From: JAFNGF01 sp964567045
Lineage (GTDB): Bacteria > Planctomycetota > Phycisphaerae > Sedimentisphaerales > Anaerobacaceae
Assembly: GCA_964567045.1 (NCBI GenBank)
Contig: CAZMLE010000011.1
Span: 15,143-79,142, forward strand
Direction: 5' to 3'
Length of the DNA: 64,000 bases
The translations under genes were made by a program, and so were the position numbers. The stretch's first letter is position 1. Every line of letters starts with the position of its first letter. Positions 26,261 to 35,362 of the stretch are shown piece by piece. The notes below the pieces were generated by a model. That model saw nothing but the letters and a program-made list of their open reading frames with translations. It made no database searches and was not told the origin of the DNA.

Positions 26261-27493
26261 ATGAGTATGGTGAGTCGCAAAAGCAGGGGTGGCACAAACC
26301 GAGACGCAATACAAGCTGTGGTAGATCACAAGATTTGTTGCGGCTGTGGAGCTTGCACTGTGGTATGCCCGACATCCTGCATCGACTTTGTCTACGGAGA
26401 GCGGTTCAATTTTCCCAGAGTCGACGCGGAAACGTGCACACACTGCGGTAAATGTCTTGAAGTGTGCCCCAGCGCATTTCTTCTGAGAGGAACGGATCCT
26501 GGATTCTCCCACAATCTTGCAGAGGCCTCATACGACTGCTATCTTATCCATTCGAAGGACGATGGGATACGTCTGGATTCTTCCTCGGGCGGATTCATAA
26601 CCGGCATGATTATGCATCTGATGGACAAAGGGCTTGCCGACGGCGGCATTGTTGCCAGATGCCAGGGGCACCAGCCTCTGGTGGCCGAATCATTTATCGC
26701 AACTGATCGAGAGTCTCTTCTCAGTGCGAGGGCATCTAAGTACGCTCCCGTTTCAAATTGCACTGTCCTGGCCGACGTGCTGAAACGCCCGGGGCGTTAC
26801 GTATTTGTTGGTACGCCGTGTATGGTAGAGGCCCTTACAAAACTTCAGGAACGATTGCCAAAGCTTCGGGAAAGAATCATTCTTAAGATCGGCCTGGTGT
26901 GCGCCGGTATGGCATCTCGTTTGAGCACAAAAGCCTACATCGAAGAAGAGGGCGGTGTAAATATAGCGGACGTCCGCCGTATCTGCTACCGTGGAAACGG
27001 CTGGCCTGGCCGCTTCAGGGTCTTTGGGGAAAATGACAGGCTCTTGATGAATCGCCCGCTTCTCGGCGGGTCGCTTATCCATGTTGTGCCTCGTGATCAT
27101 TACCTGCGATGCTGGAACTGCCTGGACCATTGGGGCCGGTTTGCTGACATTGTGGTCTCAGATCCCTGGACGGACGAAATGGTCCAAACAGAGCGCAAGG
27201 GCAGGTCGGCAGTTATGGTCCGAACCAAAACGGGCAAAGAATCTGTTGCCTCGGCAATTGACAGTGGTGACATGATAGCTGACGCCATCACTGTGGCAGA
27301 TATGGTTGGCTATAATAAGCATCTTGTAATCGATTCCAAACACGCCCGGCACGGCTGGATGGCGGGATACCAATTGCTATTTCTTGGTCGGGTCAAATAC
27401 TTGGGCAGGGTTCTGCGGGGTCTTCTGCAGAGAGAACAGATCGGTTTGAGGACGACCCTAAAAGCCCGCTTCAGTAAGAAATACTACTATTAG
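26261..27493 (+). CDS. Coenzyme F420 hydrogenase/dehydrogenase beta-subunit-like Fe-S protein
   Basis: This is a 410-residue cytoplasmic protein. Residues about 20-70 form a 2[4Fe-4S] ferredoxin module with CCGCGACTVVCP and CTHCGKCLEVCP. The FrhB N- and C-terminal domains follow (SSSGGFITGMIMHLMDKG, then FVGTPCMVEAL and RCWNCLDHWGRFADIVVSDPW cysteine motifs). In the F420 enzymes this domain binds flavin. In EPS loci its partner and substrate are not established, and it commonly sits beside pyruvyl transferases as here. A redox step on a sugar or on the pyruvyl donor is possible but speculative. Confidence 0.88.
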   Translation: MSMVSRKSRGGTNRDAIQAVVDHKICCGCGACTVVCPTSCIDFVYGERFNFPRVDAETCTHCGKCLEVCPSAFLLRGTDPGFSHNLAEASYDCYLIHSKDDGIRLDSSSGGFITGMIMHLMDKGLADGGIVARCQGHQPLVAESFIATDRESLLSARASKYAPVSNCTVLADVLKRPGRYVFVGTPCMVEALTKLQERLPKLRERIILKIGLVCAGMASRLSTKAYIEEEGGVNIADVRRICYRGNGWPGRFRVFGENDRLLMNRPLLGGSLIHVVPRDHYLRCWNCLDHWGRFADIVVSDPWTDEMVQTERKGRSAVMVRTKTGKESVASAIDSGDMIADAITVADMVGYNKHLVIDSKHARHGWMAGYQLLFLGRVKYLGRVLRGLLQREQIGLRTTLKARFSKKYYY

Positions 27494-27565
27494 CTCACCA
27501 GCCGCGATCACAGTGAATAACAAGGCCTACTATTTTATGACTGTAACCTCTTGCCCAGGAAATGT

Positions 27566-28921
27566 ATGCAGGGCATTACGTTAGTAATCGGCATTTTGGG
27601 CTCAGTATTGGTTATATTGCTGCGCCCCCCTTATGCGTTGGGGGTGTACATTGGCGTGCTGCTATGGTATCCCGACTATTTAAGAGTGAGCATCGGCACA
27701 ATAGACATATCAGCCGGAAGAATCGTGGTTACTGTATTGCTGGTGAAGTGCCTATGTAGTAAGCAACTTCAGAGCAAATTTGTCTGGTCTCGGTTGGATA
27801 CGTTGGTTGCTTTAAGCATGGTCGTGTACGTTGGGGTCTACTGTCTTACCTACCAGTCACTGACGATGGCTTTGGAAAATCGTAGTGGTTTTCTGATGGA
27901 TACCTGGTTCGCCTATATGAGTGCACGACTGATAATGACGGACAAGGCAAAGCTAATAGGCTTCGTGAAGGCTGTTAGCTTTGTTGTAGCAGCTTTGGCC
28001 ATCTTAGGCGTGATGGAGTCCAACATGCACTGGCGTCCTTTCGCTCCCTTGAGACGCTTCCGCCCTTGGCGCACTCTGGGAGAGATGACAGAAGAAAGGG
28101 CCGCAGAAATGGCCACAGGAAAAGCACGCTGGGGATTAACCCGCGCCATGGGTCCTTTTAGCCATCCCATTATGTTCGGAAGCAGTTTTGTCATGTTCTT
28201 GCCGCTGATCTGGGCCTTGCGACACCAGTGTAACCATTGGGGTAAGCTGTCTTACCCGCTGGTCGCAATGGCGGGCTATGGAGTTTTTAGCACTATGTCC
28301 AGCGCGTCGTGGGCCGCCGGGATCGCGGTGGTTTTCTGCCTGGCAATGGAAAGATTCAAGCGTTGGGTCAAGCTGCTGCTTATAGCTTTCGTCATTTTGT
28401 GCATTGTCACTGAGATAGTCAGTAAGAGGCCGTTCTACTACGCAATGTATTCACGCGCGAATCTTGGCGGAGGCGACTATTATCAGCGGGTCAAACTGAT
28501 TGACGCTGCTATTGAACACGTTGATGAATGGTGGTTGGCTGGCTACGGCGACACGTATCACGATTGGGGACCGGGGCTCTATGACACCAACAATGAGTTT
28601 ATTAAGGCAGGTATCCAATATGGTCTTCTTGGCATAATAGCACTTTGCGCGGTCCTTATAGAGGTGTTCCGCGGCCTTTCCTCGGCATCAAGAAAGACAG
28701 CAGATACAGAACTAAAGTCCGTCTACTGGTCGTTGGGAAGTACGGTCCTCTCCGTAATCGTAATCTGGCAAGGGGTAAGCTTCTTCGGTACGCCGCTATC
28801 CCTCTTTTACTCTATTCTGGGAATGACCGCCTCATCGTTAGGCTTCACAGAATGTGTAACTGCCAACAGTGGCATACTTTTAAGAAGTGATAATGCCGGT
28901 CTTATTTGCGAACCCAAGTAA
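27566..28921 (+). CDS. O-antigen ligase/polymerase-like membrane protein (Wzy candidate)
   Basis: This is an integral membrane protein of about 451 residues with ten or more helices. A large periplasmic loop between the later helices contains YYQRVKLIDAAIEH, then GYGDTYHDWGPG and YDTNNEFIKAGIQYGLLG. The DTNNEF segment is the conserved H/NxxL-type loop of the Wzy_C/O-antigen ligase family. As the only such gene in the plus-strand cluster it is the best candidate for the polymerase. The ATG at 27566 has AGGA about 6 bases upstream. The TTG at 27551 is less likely. Confidence 0.85.
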   Translation: MQGITLVIGILGSVLVILLRPPYALGVYIGVLLWYPDYLRVSIGTIDISAGRIVVTVLLVKCLCSKQLQSKFVWSRLDTLVALSMVVYVGVYCLTYQSLTMALENRSGFLMDTWFAYMSARLIMTDKAKLIGFVKAVSFVVAALAILGVMESNMHWRPFAPLRRFRPWRTLGEMTEERAAEMATGKARWGLTRAMGPFSHPIMFGSSFVMFLPLIWALRHQCNHWGKLSYPLVAMAGYGVFSTMSSASWAAGIAVVFCLAMERFKRWVKLLLIAFVILCIVTEIVSKRPFYYAMYSRANLGGGDYYQRVKLIDAAIEHVDEWWLAGYGDTYHDWGPGLYDTNNEFIKAGIQYGLLGIIALCAVLIEVFRGLSSASRKTADTELKSVYWSLGSTVLSVIVIWQGVSFFGTPLSLFYSILGMTASSLGFTECVTANSGILLRSDNAGLICEPK

Positions 28922-29125
28922 ACCCGGCCTTGTATGCCACGATGCCGTCTGATAAATCCCGCACGGGTTGTGTCGCGTGCGCGGTTCTGGGTGTGATAGA
29001 GCGTGAACTCGCTGGTTACTGCGCAAGGGTCTCAATTGCTATGCCGAATCGGATCAGAAGGGATGGATGATCCGGGAGTCCTGTCTGCGGAGAACCGTGA
29101 TAGAGGATTTTTGAGGGATTAGAGG

Positions 29126-29845
29126 ATGTCCGATAGTCTGAGGATTGTTTTCACCGGCGGTGGTGGACTTTTAGGCTCGGAATTTAGGAAAATACGACCC
29201 GATATAGACTATCCTTCGTCAAAGGAGTTCAATATTACAGATTTCGAGCAGATGAGAAAATACGTAGAAGCAGATGGTTGTGATTTGATTGTCCACGCGG
29301 CTGCGTTTATATCACCGCCATTGATCGAGAAGGACCCATTGAAAGCGATTGAGGTGAATATCATCGGCACCTCGAATGTTGTAAAACTATGTATGGAGAT
29401 CGATGCTCGGTTAATTTACATCTCTACGGATTACGTTTTCAAAGGCGATAAAGGCAATTATAAGGAAGACGACCCTGTCTATCCCGTCAATAAGTACGCG
29501 TGGTCAAAGTTAGGCGGTGAATGTGCGGTCCGAATGTACGATAAATCGTTGATAATAAGAACAACATTTGGGCCCAACGTTTTCCCTTACCAAAAGGCCT
29601 TTACGGATCAGTGGACCAGCAGGGAAAGCGTTTCGGTCATTGCGAAGAAAATCGGTAAATTGCTCCATAAAAATATAACGGGAGTTATACACATCGGAGG
29701 AAAACGCAAAACCGCATTTGAATATGCGAAAAGTCTGGATGCGACAAGGGATATAGGAAAGCTGTCCATAAATGATGTTCCTTTTGACGCTCCGGTGGAT
29801 ACTTCGCTTAATTGTGATAGGTACGATGAGTTGGTAAGAGAATAG
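29126..29845 (+). CDS. dTDP-4-dehydrorhamnose reductase-like SDR (RmlD superfamily)
   Basis: This is a cytoplasmic SDR of 239 residues with TGGGGLLGSEF as the nucleotide-binding loop, VHAAAFISPPLIEKDP, YISTDYVFKG and YAWSKLGGE with the catalytic Tyr/Lys pair. The STDYVF motif places it in the RmlD sugar-binding group, which reduces 4-keto sugars. It is somewhat shorter than typical RmlD (about 290 residues), the shortfall lying in the C-terminal substrate domain, so its specificity may differ. RBS-like TTAGAGG abuts the ATG. It is followed after 24 bases by another SDR gene. Confidence 0.85.
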   Translation: MSDSLRIVFTGGGGLLGSEFRKIRPDIDYPSSKEFNITDFEQMRKYVEADGCDLIVHAAAFISPPLIEKDPLKAIEVNIIGTSNVVKLCMEIDARLIYISTDYVFKGDKGNYKEDDPVYPVNKYAWSKLGGECAVRMYDKSLIIRTTFGPNVFPYQKAFTDQWTSRESVSVIAKKIGKLLHKNITGVIHIGGKRKTAFEYAKSLDATRDIGKLSINDVPFDAPVDTSLNCDRYDELVRE

Positions 29846-29869
29846 CGCACCAAATCGGAGGTTACGCAA

Positions 29870-30829
29870 GTGAGAATTCTGGCAGCAGGCGGAGCAGGTT
29901 ATATCGGCTGCAAATTGATACCGGTCTTGCTGGAGCACGGATACGAGGTTGACGTTGTTGATCTGTTGTGGTTTGGCAACCACCTGCCGGCCAATGTCAG
30001 CGTCTTTAAGAAGGACCTTTTCAAATGCCAGCCGGACGATTTGAAAGATTATGACCAGCTAATTTTCCTGGCGGGACTTTCAAACGATCCTATGGCGGAG
30101 TTTGACCCGTCGATGAACTTTATTTTCAATGGGGCGCTGCCCTCGTATGTGGCGTTCATTGCCAAGAAGGCCGGCGTGAAGCGATTCATCTATGCCTCGT
30201 CGTGTTCAGTGTATGGCTATACGGTCAACGAGCTGTATGACGAAGACAGCCCGGTGACGTGTGGTTATCCGTATGGGATATCGAAGCTGCAGGGCGAAAG
30301 AGGAGTGCTCCAGCTTCAGGACAAGGACTTTTCGGTTATCGCGATGAGGCAGGGTACCGTTTGTGGGTACAGCCCTCGAATGAGGATGGATCTCATTGTG
30401 AATACAATGTTTAAGTTTGCGGTGACTGAGAGAGAAATCACGGTCAATAATCCATCCATCTGGCGGCCTATCCTGGATATCAGGGATGCTACCACCGCCT
30501 ATCTAAGGGCCATCCAGGCGGATTACTCCTTAAGTGGGGTCTATAACGTTGCTTCTGGAAACTACACGGTGGGCCAGGTTGGTGACATGGTGAAGTATGA
30601 AATTGAGAAGCTGATTAAGAAAAAAGTAAACATAGTTATCAAGAACATCGAAGATTACCGAAACTACAAGGTTAAAATCGATAGGGCGAAAACGTACCTG
30701 GGTTATCAACCGCAGCATACAATAGAGGATATCATACTGGACCTGTACGAGAATAGGGCCTATTTCGAAGACTATGATAACGAGCAGTTCTATAACATCA
30801 GAGTCTTCGAGAAGCTAAAGCCACATTAG
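29870..30829 (+). CDS. NAD-dependent sugar-nucleotide epimerase/dehydratase
   Basis: This is an extended SDR of 319 residues. AAGGAGYIGCKLIPVL is the Rossmann loop, ASSCSVYGYTV carries the Ser/Thr position and PYGISKLQGE is the YxxxK catalytic pair. GYSPRMRMDLIVNTM resembles the substrate loop of the CDP-/UDP-sugar epimerase group. The GTG start is supported by CGGAGG about 8 bases upstream. With the RmlD-like reductase it probably makes a modified sugar donor for the EPS. The exact product cannot be assigned. Confidence 0.88.
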   Translation: MRILAAGGAGYIGCKLIPVLLEHGYEVDVVDLLWFGNHLPANVSVFKKDLFKCQPDDLKDYDQLIFLAGLSNDPMAEFDPSMNFIFNGALPSYVAFIAKKAGVKRFIYASSCSVYGYTVNELYDEDSPVTCGYPYGISKLQGERGVLQLQDKDFSVIAMRQGTVCGYSPRMRMDLIVNTMFKFAVTEREITVNNPSIWRPILDIRDATTAYLRAIQADYSLSGVYNVASGNYTVGQVGDMVKYEIEKLIKKKVNIVIKNIEDYRNYKVKIDRAKTYLGYQPQHTIEDIILDLYENRAYFEDYDNEQFYNIRVFEKLKPH

Positions 30830-30926
30830 ACATTCCGTTGTCTTCAAGGACAGACCGGCGTCCTCAGACATGTCTGTGAAACCTGTTGGAGAACAGGGAA
30901 TAGCAAATTAGTGGCAGGATCGGAAT

Positions 30927-31904
30927 ATGGTGGATGTGTCAATAATTGTCGTTGCCTGGAACGTGCGTCATTTGTTGTACAACTGCCTGAAGTCAGTATA
31001 CGACCAAACCGAGGGCATCGATTTTGAGGTCATATATGTGGACAATGCCTCGGAAGACGGCAGCGTTGATATGGTCAAAAGGGAGTTCCCGGAAGTCAGA
31101 ATAATAGAGAATGAGAGAAACGAGGGCTTCATAAGAGCCAACAATCAGGCGATTGGAATAGCCGAAGGACGGTATGTTCTGCTTTTGAACTCTGATACGG
31201 TGGTTCTCGATAACGCGATTGCAGAAACGGTCAAGTTTGCCGATGAGCATACGGACGCTGCTGTAGTTGGCTGCAGGGTCTTGAACCCAGACGGAACGTT
31301 GCAGCGAAACTGCTTCATGTCGCACTCGGTCCTGAATTTGTTCCTATCTGCAACTTATCTTTATAAGGTCTTTCCGAAGAACGAATTCTTTGGCAGAGAA
31401 GACATGACCTGGTGGAACTTTGATGAGATCCGAGAAGTCGAGGTCGTTAACGGCTGCTTCGCACTGGTGCGGAAAGAAGCCATCGAGCAGGTAGGGCTTA
31501 TGGATGAGACTTATTTTGTCTACGGTGATGACCAGGATTGGTGTTATCGTTTTAGAGAAGCTCGGTGGAAAGTGATGTTCACTCCTAAACCGCAAATAAT
31601 TCATTATAGAGGCCAGACCACAAAAAAGCAGAGGTCAGGAGACTTTAAGCTGCAACTGTACGGAAGCATGCTAATTTTCATGAAACTACACAGGAACAGG
31701 CTCGCATTCCCATTTGCTCGCCTCTTGCTGGCGCTATTTTTCTTCCTGAGAGTTCCTTACTGGCTTGTTGTGGGAGTCATCAATAAGAATGTGAGAGACC
31801 AGTCGTTGAAAACGGCTGCCACTTATGTAATGGGTGGTGTTCACTGTCTTGGAGATTGGAGAGAATTGCTAATGAACAAGCAGGCAGTCGCCGGAAGGCT
31901 CTGA
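30927..31904 (+). CDS. GT2 family glycosyltransferase (rhamnosyltransferase-like)
   Basis: This is a transferase of 325 residues. VSIIVVAWNVRHLL opens the GT-A fold, YVDNASEDGSVDMV is the nucleotide-binding part, LLLNSDTVVLDNA carries the DXD-like motif, and FVYGDDQDWCYRFREA is the ED-containing acceptor/catalytic segment common to RfbF/WbbL-type rhamnosyltransferases. A hydrophobic stretch near residue 270 (FARLLLALFFFLRVPYWLVV) suggests membrane association. It follows the two SDR genes, which fits use of a deoxy-hexose donor. That link is inferred. Confidence 0.9.
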   Translation: MVDVSIIVVAWNVRHLLYNCLKSVYDQTEGIDFEVIYVDNASEDGSVDMVKREFPEVRIIENERNEGFIRANNQAIGIAEGRYVLLLNSDTVVLDNAIAETVKFADEHTDAAVVGCRVLNPDGTLQRNCFMSHSVLNLFLSATYLYKVFPKNEFFGREDMTWWNFDEIREVEVVNGCFALVRKEAIEQVGLMDETYFVYGDDQDWCYRFREARWKVMFTPKPQIIHYRGQTTKKQRSGDFKLQLYGSMLIFMKLHRNRLAFPFARLLLALFFFLRVPYWLVVGVINKNVRDQSLKTAATYVMGGVHCLGDWRELLMNKQAVAGRL

Positions 31905-32038
31905 GCTGTAAGAGTTGTCTAACGCAATGCTATGACTGGAACGTGACCGGTCTGATCCGTATTCTGGTCGTAGAAGTTTTGTCGAGAGCGACGCAAGCTT
32001 ACTTTCATTTCTGAGCAACTTGCCGAACATGGAGTGCG

Positions 32039-33283
32039 ATGACGTACGTCAGTGTCCCCAAAGACTCGAAACTGAAGCTCGTTCGTAACCATTTTTCCAT
32101 GACCAACAAATGTCAAGTCAAGCATGATGGGCTGCCAATCGTTTGTTTTGCTGGCTGCGACTGGTGGTATCACAATAGAGGGTTGTTCTGTACTCAAGTG
32201 ATGACAAGGCTCGCAAAGGACTTCAGAGTTTTGTTCATTAACTCATTAGGAATGCGTGTCCCGTCTCTGAGGAAAGATCGAAGTGCTGCAGAAAAGATAG
32301 CTCGCAAGCTTAAGAGCATAAGCCACCTCGTGAGGAAGGTCAGCAATGGAATGTACGTCTTCAGCCCCATATCGCTGCCATTCTTTGGCAGTCGTGCCGG
32401 AAGGAGACTGAACAGGTCTACTATTTTCGTCCAAGTCAAACTCATGATGGCCGCGCTGGGATTTACTAAGCCAATTTTCTACATTGCGTGCCCACCCGCC
32501 TATGAAGCTGTCAAAAAAATTGAGCGCAGATATTTGATATATGGTCGTACAGACTTGTTTGAAGAGATGCCAGGTGTGAACAAGTCTTACATCGCTTCAC
32601 TTGATGAAGAGTTGACCAAGTCGGCAGACTTGGTTCTATACGTGAACAGCGGGCTGTGGAGACGTGGAATTGACAAAAACAAGAACTCATTACTTATCGG
32701 GCACGGGGTGGATTTTGACCTTTTTGCTGGTGCCGCGAAGTCGGAGCATATACCTGAAGACATAGCGGCAATACCGAGGCCAATAATTGGGTTTTTCGGC
32801 GATATATCTGAGAAAACCATGGATATGGCTTTGGTGGAATTTGTTGCAGAAAAGCTACCGGATATGTCATTAGTGTTCGCTGGTTCCATTTCGGCTGATG
32901 TACACCGGTTAAGGAGACTTCATAACGTATATCTTCTCGGTCAAAAGCCGTACAACCAGATTCCATTTTACGGAAAGGAGTTTGATGTGGCCATCATGCC
33001 ATGGAACAAAAGCAAATGGATAAAGTTCTGCAATCCCGTCAAGGTCAAGGAGTACCTCGCGTTGGGCAAGCCTGTTGTCTCAACTTATTATCCTGAAATC
33101 GAGCCTTACGTTGACGTGGTTTATGTCGCGGAGGACTATAATGCGTTCATAACCTGCATCCATAAAGCGCTCCAGGAGCGTGACGCTCAGAAGGCAGAGA
33201 AACGCCGTGAGAGAGTTCAGAATGAGACCTGGGACAAGAAGGTCGAGCAGATTAAGGCGTTTATCCTAAGAGACTTAAGCTGA
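32039..33283 (+). CDS. GT4/GT1-like glycosyltransferase (GT-B fold)
   Basis: This is a cytoplasmic transferase of 414 residues with two Rossmann-like domains. CFAGCDWWYHNRGLFCTQ starts the N-terminal domain. IGHGVDFDLFAG is the linker typical of GT4, PIIGFFGDISEKT opens the C-terminal donor-binding domain, and VKVKEYLALGKPVVST is the conserved nucleotide-sugar segment (E-x7-E equivalent partly degenerate). GGAG lies 5 bases before the ATG. A 134-base gap with no gene separates it from the GT2. Donor and acceptor are unknown. Confidence 0.88.
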   Translation: MTYVSVPKDSKLKLVRNHFSMTNKCQVKHDGLPIVCFAGCDWWYHNRGLFCTQVMTRLAKDFRVLFINSLGMRVPSLRKDRSAAEKIARKLKSISHLVRKVSNGMYVFSPISLPFFGSRAGRRLNRSTIFVQVKLMMAALGFTKPIFYIACPPAYEAVKKIERRYLIYGRTDLFEEMPGVNKSYIASLDEELTKSADLVLYVNSGLWRRGIDKNKNSLLIGHGVDFDLFAGAAKSEHIPEDIAAIPRPIIGFFGDISEKTMDMALVEFVAEKLPDMSLVFAGSISADVHRLRRLHNVYLLGQKPYNQIPFYGKEFDVAIMPWNKSKWIKFCNPVKVKEYLALGKPVVSTYYPEIEPYVDVVYVAEDYNAFITCIHKALQERDAQKAEKRRERVQNETWDKKVEQIKAFILRDLS

Positions 33284-33352
33284 AGTACTCATCAGTCTGT
33301 CATTCTACCCCGCTCACAATGTGGTGCTGTTTCAACCACGAGAGTCAGAGTC

Positions 33353-35344
33353 ATGGAGATTTGGTGGTATTACTATAGACTACGAGTGATGTGTTTGGGA
33401 GAAATCTTTTGGCGCGTTAGACGCGTCCTGTGGCAGGTCTATGCAAGATTGTTCCCCAAATTGTGGGAACTACGGTTTGGCAGAAGCAGCCTGAACTCGA
33501 CAGAGATGGTTGAAACGCTAGACAAGGTGAGTTTCTATGGATTACCGGATATTGAACCTGGTGATGTTCCGCGCAAGTGGGTTGATAGCACAATTGTGGC
33601 AGCTGAAAGGCTGTTGCAGCATCGCTATAGCTATCTCGCGCTTGGAGAGATTGATCTGGGTAAAGAAATAAACTGGAATCGTGAATACAAAAGGGGTATC
33701 GATCTGCCGTTGCGGTTCGGGCCTTGGATGAACTACCGAGATAGCGAGTCTTACGGCGATTTCAAGTACTTCTGGGAATTGCCCAGACTTCAGCATCTGA
33801 TCACCCTTGCAAAAGCCTACTACCTTACCCAGCAGCAGGGCTATGCAGATGAGGTCATCGAGCAAATCGGCAGCTTCGTTGAGCAGTCGCCGTACCTCTT
33901 AGGCGTGAACTGGATAATGCCGATGGAAGCCGCCATAAGGCTTATTTCCGTTTGCTGGATAACAGCCTTTCTGGCCGAATATCTAAGAAAAAACACTCAA
34001 GCATGTGCTTTGATAGGGCAGCTTGTGCAAAGCCATGTGGATTACGTAGCTACGAACTACGCAGCGTACTCATCGGCAAACAATCATCTCATCGGAGAGG
34101 CTGCCGGCGTTTTCACAGCGAGTTTGTGCTTCGGTGGGCTTAAGAGGATGAGTAGTTATCGCCAAAAAGCATACCGTATTCTGTGCCAAGAAATTGTCCG
34201 TCAGCACTATGAAGACGGCGTTAATAAAGAACAGGCGGTGCATTATCAGGTTTTTGCTTTTCAGTTCTTCCTTTTAGCTGGACTACTGGCCAGGGCTGAC
34301 AGCGTCAACTTTCCAGACCAATACTGGCAGACCCTAGAGAAGAGCGCGACTTTTATCGCCGCCATAGCCGATGATGATTGCTCGATACCTAACATTGGTG
34401 ATAGTGACGATGGTAAAGCAGTGCAACTTTCAGAAACGCGTGGCAGTAATGTTCGGTCAATCTTAGCGACGTCGGCTGTACTATTCAAAAGAAGCGATTT
34501 CAAACGGAAAGCCGAGGCTTTCGACGAGACTTCGTTCTGGCTGCTGGGCAACGAAGGCAAGCGCGAGTTTGATGCGTTAGAGGCCCAGCCCAGCTTTACT
34601 GCAAACAAATTTGAATATGGTGGCTATTATGTTTTAACCAGCGCCAATAAAAGTAAAGCCAGAGTAATATTCGACTGTGGACAATTAGGTTTTGAGCTGC
34701 TTGCTGCACATGGGCACGCTGATTCACTTAGCTTTACACTGAGTGCTTATGACCGGCCATACTTCATAGACCCGGGGACATGTACATATGTGGCTGATGA
34801 TCCTTACCGGAATTACTTTCGGTCCACGCAAGCACACAACACAATTGTTGTTGATGAGAAAAACCAGTCAGAGATGGCGGGTCCGTTTCTGTGGAGACAA
34901 AAAGCCAATTCGTTCGCTGAGCGATGGACCAGCAACCAGGGCCACGACCAAGTAACCGGCTGGCACAATGGCTACCACAGGTTGCCAGACCCTGTTACTC
35001 ATCGGCGCACCATAAAGCTTGATAAAGAACAAGACGTCATAACTATCGACGACCATCTGGAAATGAAAGACAGGCACAAAATCGAACAGTACTTTCATTT
35101 ACACCCGGAATGTCGCATTGAAAAGATCACTGACAATATCTTGCAGATAGAAAACGAGGGCAAAAGAATTGAACTGGCAATAGATAATAAGTTCAATTGT
35201 GATGTTTATGCTGGCAATGAGCGTCCCATCTGTGGGTGGTTCAGTAGCGGTTACGACCGAAAGTGTCCGACGCATACTATTGTATGTCATGGGGTCTTCT
35301 CTGGCAGCCAGCATTTTGGCACCCAAGTCAGATTGGCACTGTAG
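33353..35344 (+). CDS. Heparinase II/III-like polysaccharide lyase family protein
   Basis: This 663-residue protein has an N-terminal (alpha/alpha) toroid, with ANNHLIGEAAGVF and NKEQAVHYQVFAFQFFLLA as conserved segments, and a C-terminal antiparallel beta-sandwich (from about residue 420). HGHADSLSFTLSAYDRPYF and STQAHNTIVVDEKNQS are the Hepar_II_III motifs, with the metal/catalytic histidines. No clear signal peptide is visible, since the N-terminus WWYYYRLRVMCLGEIFWRV is only moderately hydrophobic. Such proteins in EPS operons are thought to cleave or edit uronic-acid polymers, which fits the UDP-GlcA/GalA genes of this window. Confidence 0.88.
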   Translation: MEIWWYYYRLRVMCLGEIFWRVRRVLWQVYARLFPKLWELRFGRSSLNSTEMVETLDKVSFYGLPDIEPGDVPRKWVDSTIVAAERLLQHRYSYLALGEIDLGKEINWNREYKRGIDLPLRFGPWMNYRDSESYGDFKYFWELPRLQHLITLAKAYYLTQQQGYADEVIEQIGSFVEQSPYLLGVNWIMPMEAAIRLISVCWITAFLAEYLRKNTQACALIGQLVQSHVDYVATNYAAYSSANNHLIGEAAGVFTASLCFGGLKRMSSYRQKAYRILCQEIVRQHYEDGVNKEQAVHYQVFAFQFFLLAGLLARADSVNFPDQYWQTLEKSATFIAAIADDDCSIPNIGDSDDGKAVQLSETRGSNVRSILATSAVLFKRSDFKRKAEAFDETSFWLLGNEGKREFDALEAQPSFTANKFEYGGYYVLTSANKSKARVIFDCGQLGFELLAAHGHADSLSFTLSAYDRPYFIDPGTCTYVADDPYRNYFRSTQAHNTIVVDEKNQSEMAGPFLWRQKANSFAERWTSNQGHDQVTGWHNGYHRLPDPVTHRRTIKLDKEQDVITIDDHLEMKDRHKIEQYFHLHPECRIEKITDNILQIENEGKRIELAIDNKFNCDVYAGNERPICGWFSSGYDRKCPTHTIVCHGVFSGSQHFGTQVRLAL

Positions 35345-35362
35345 AAAACCTTCGAGGTAGAC

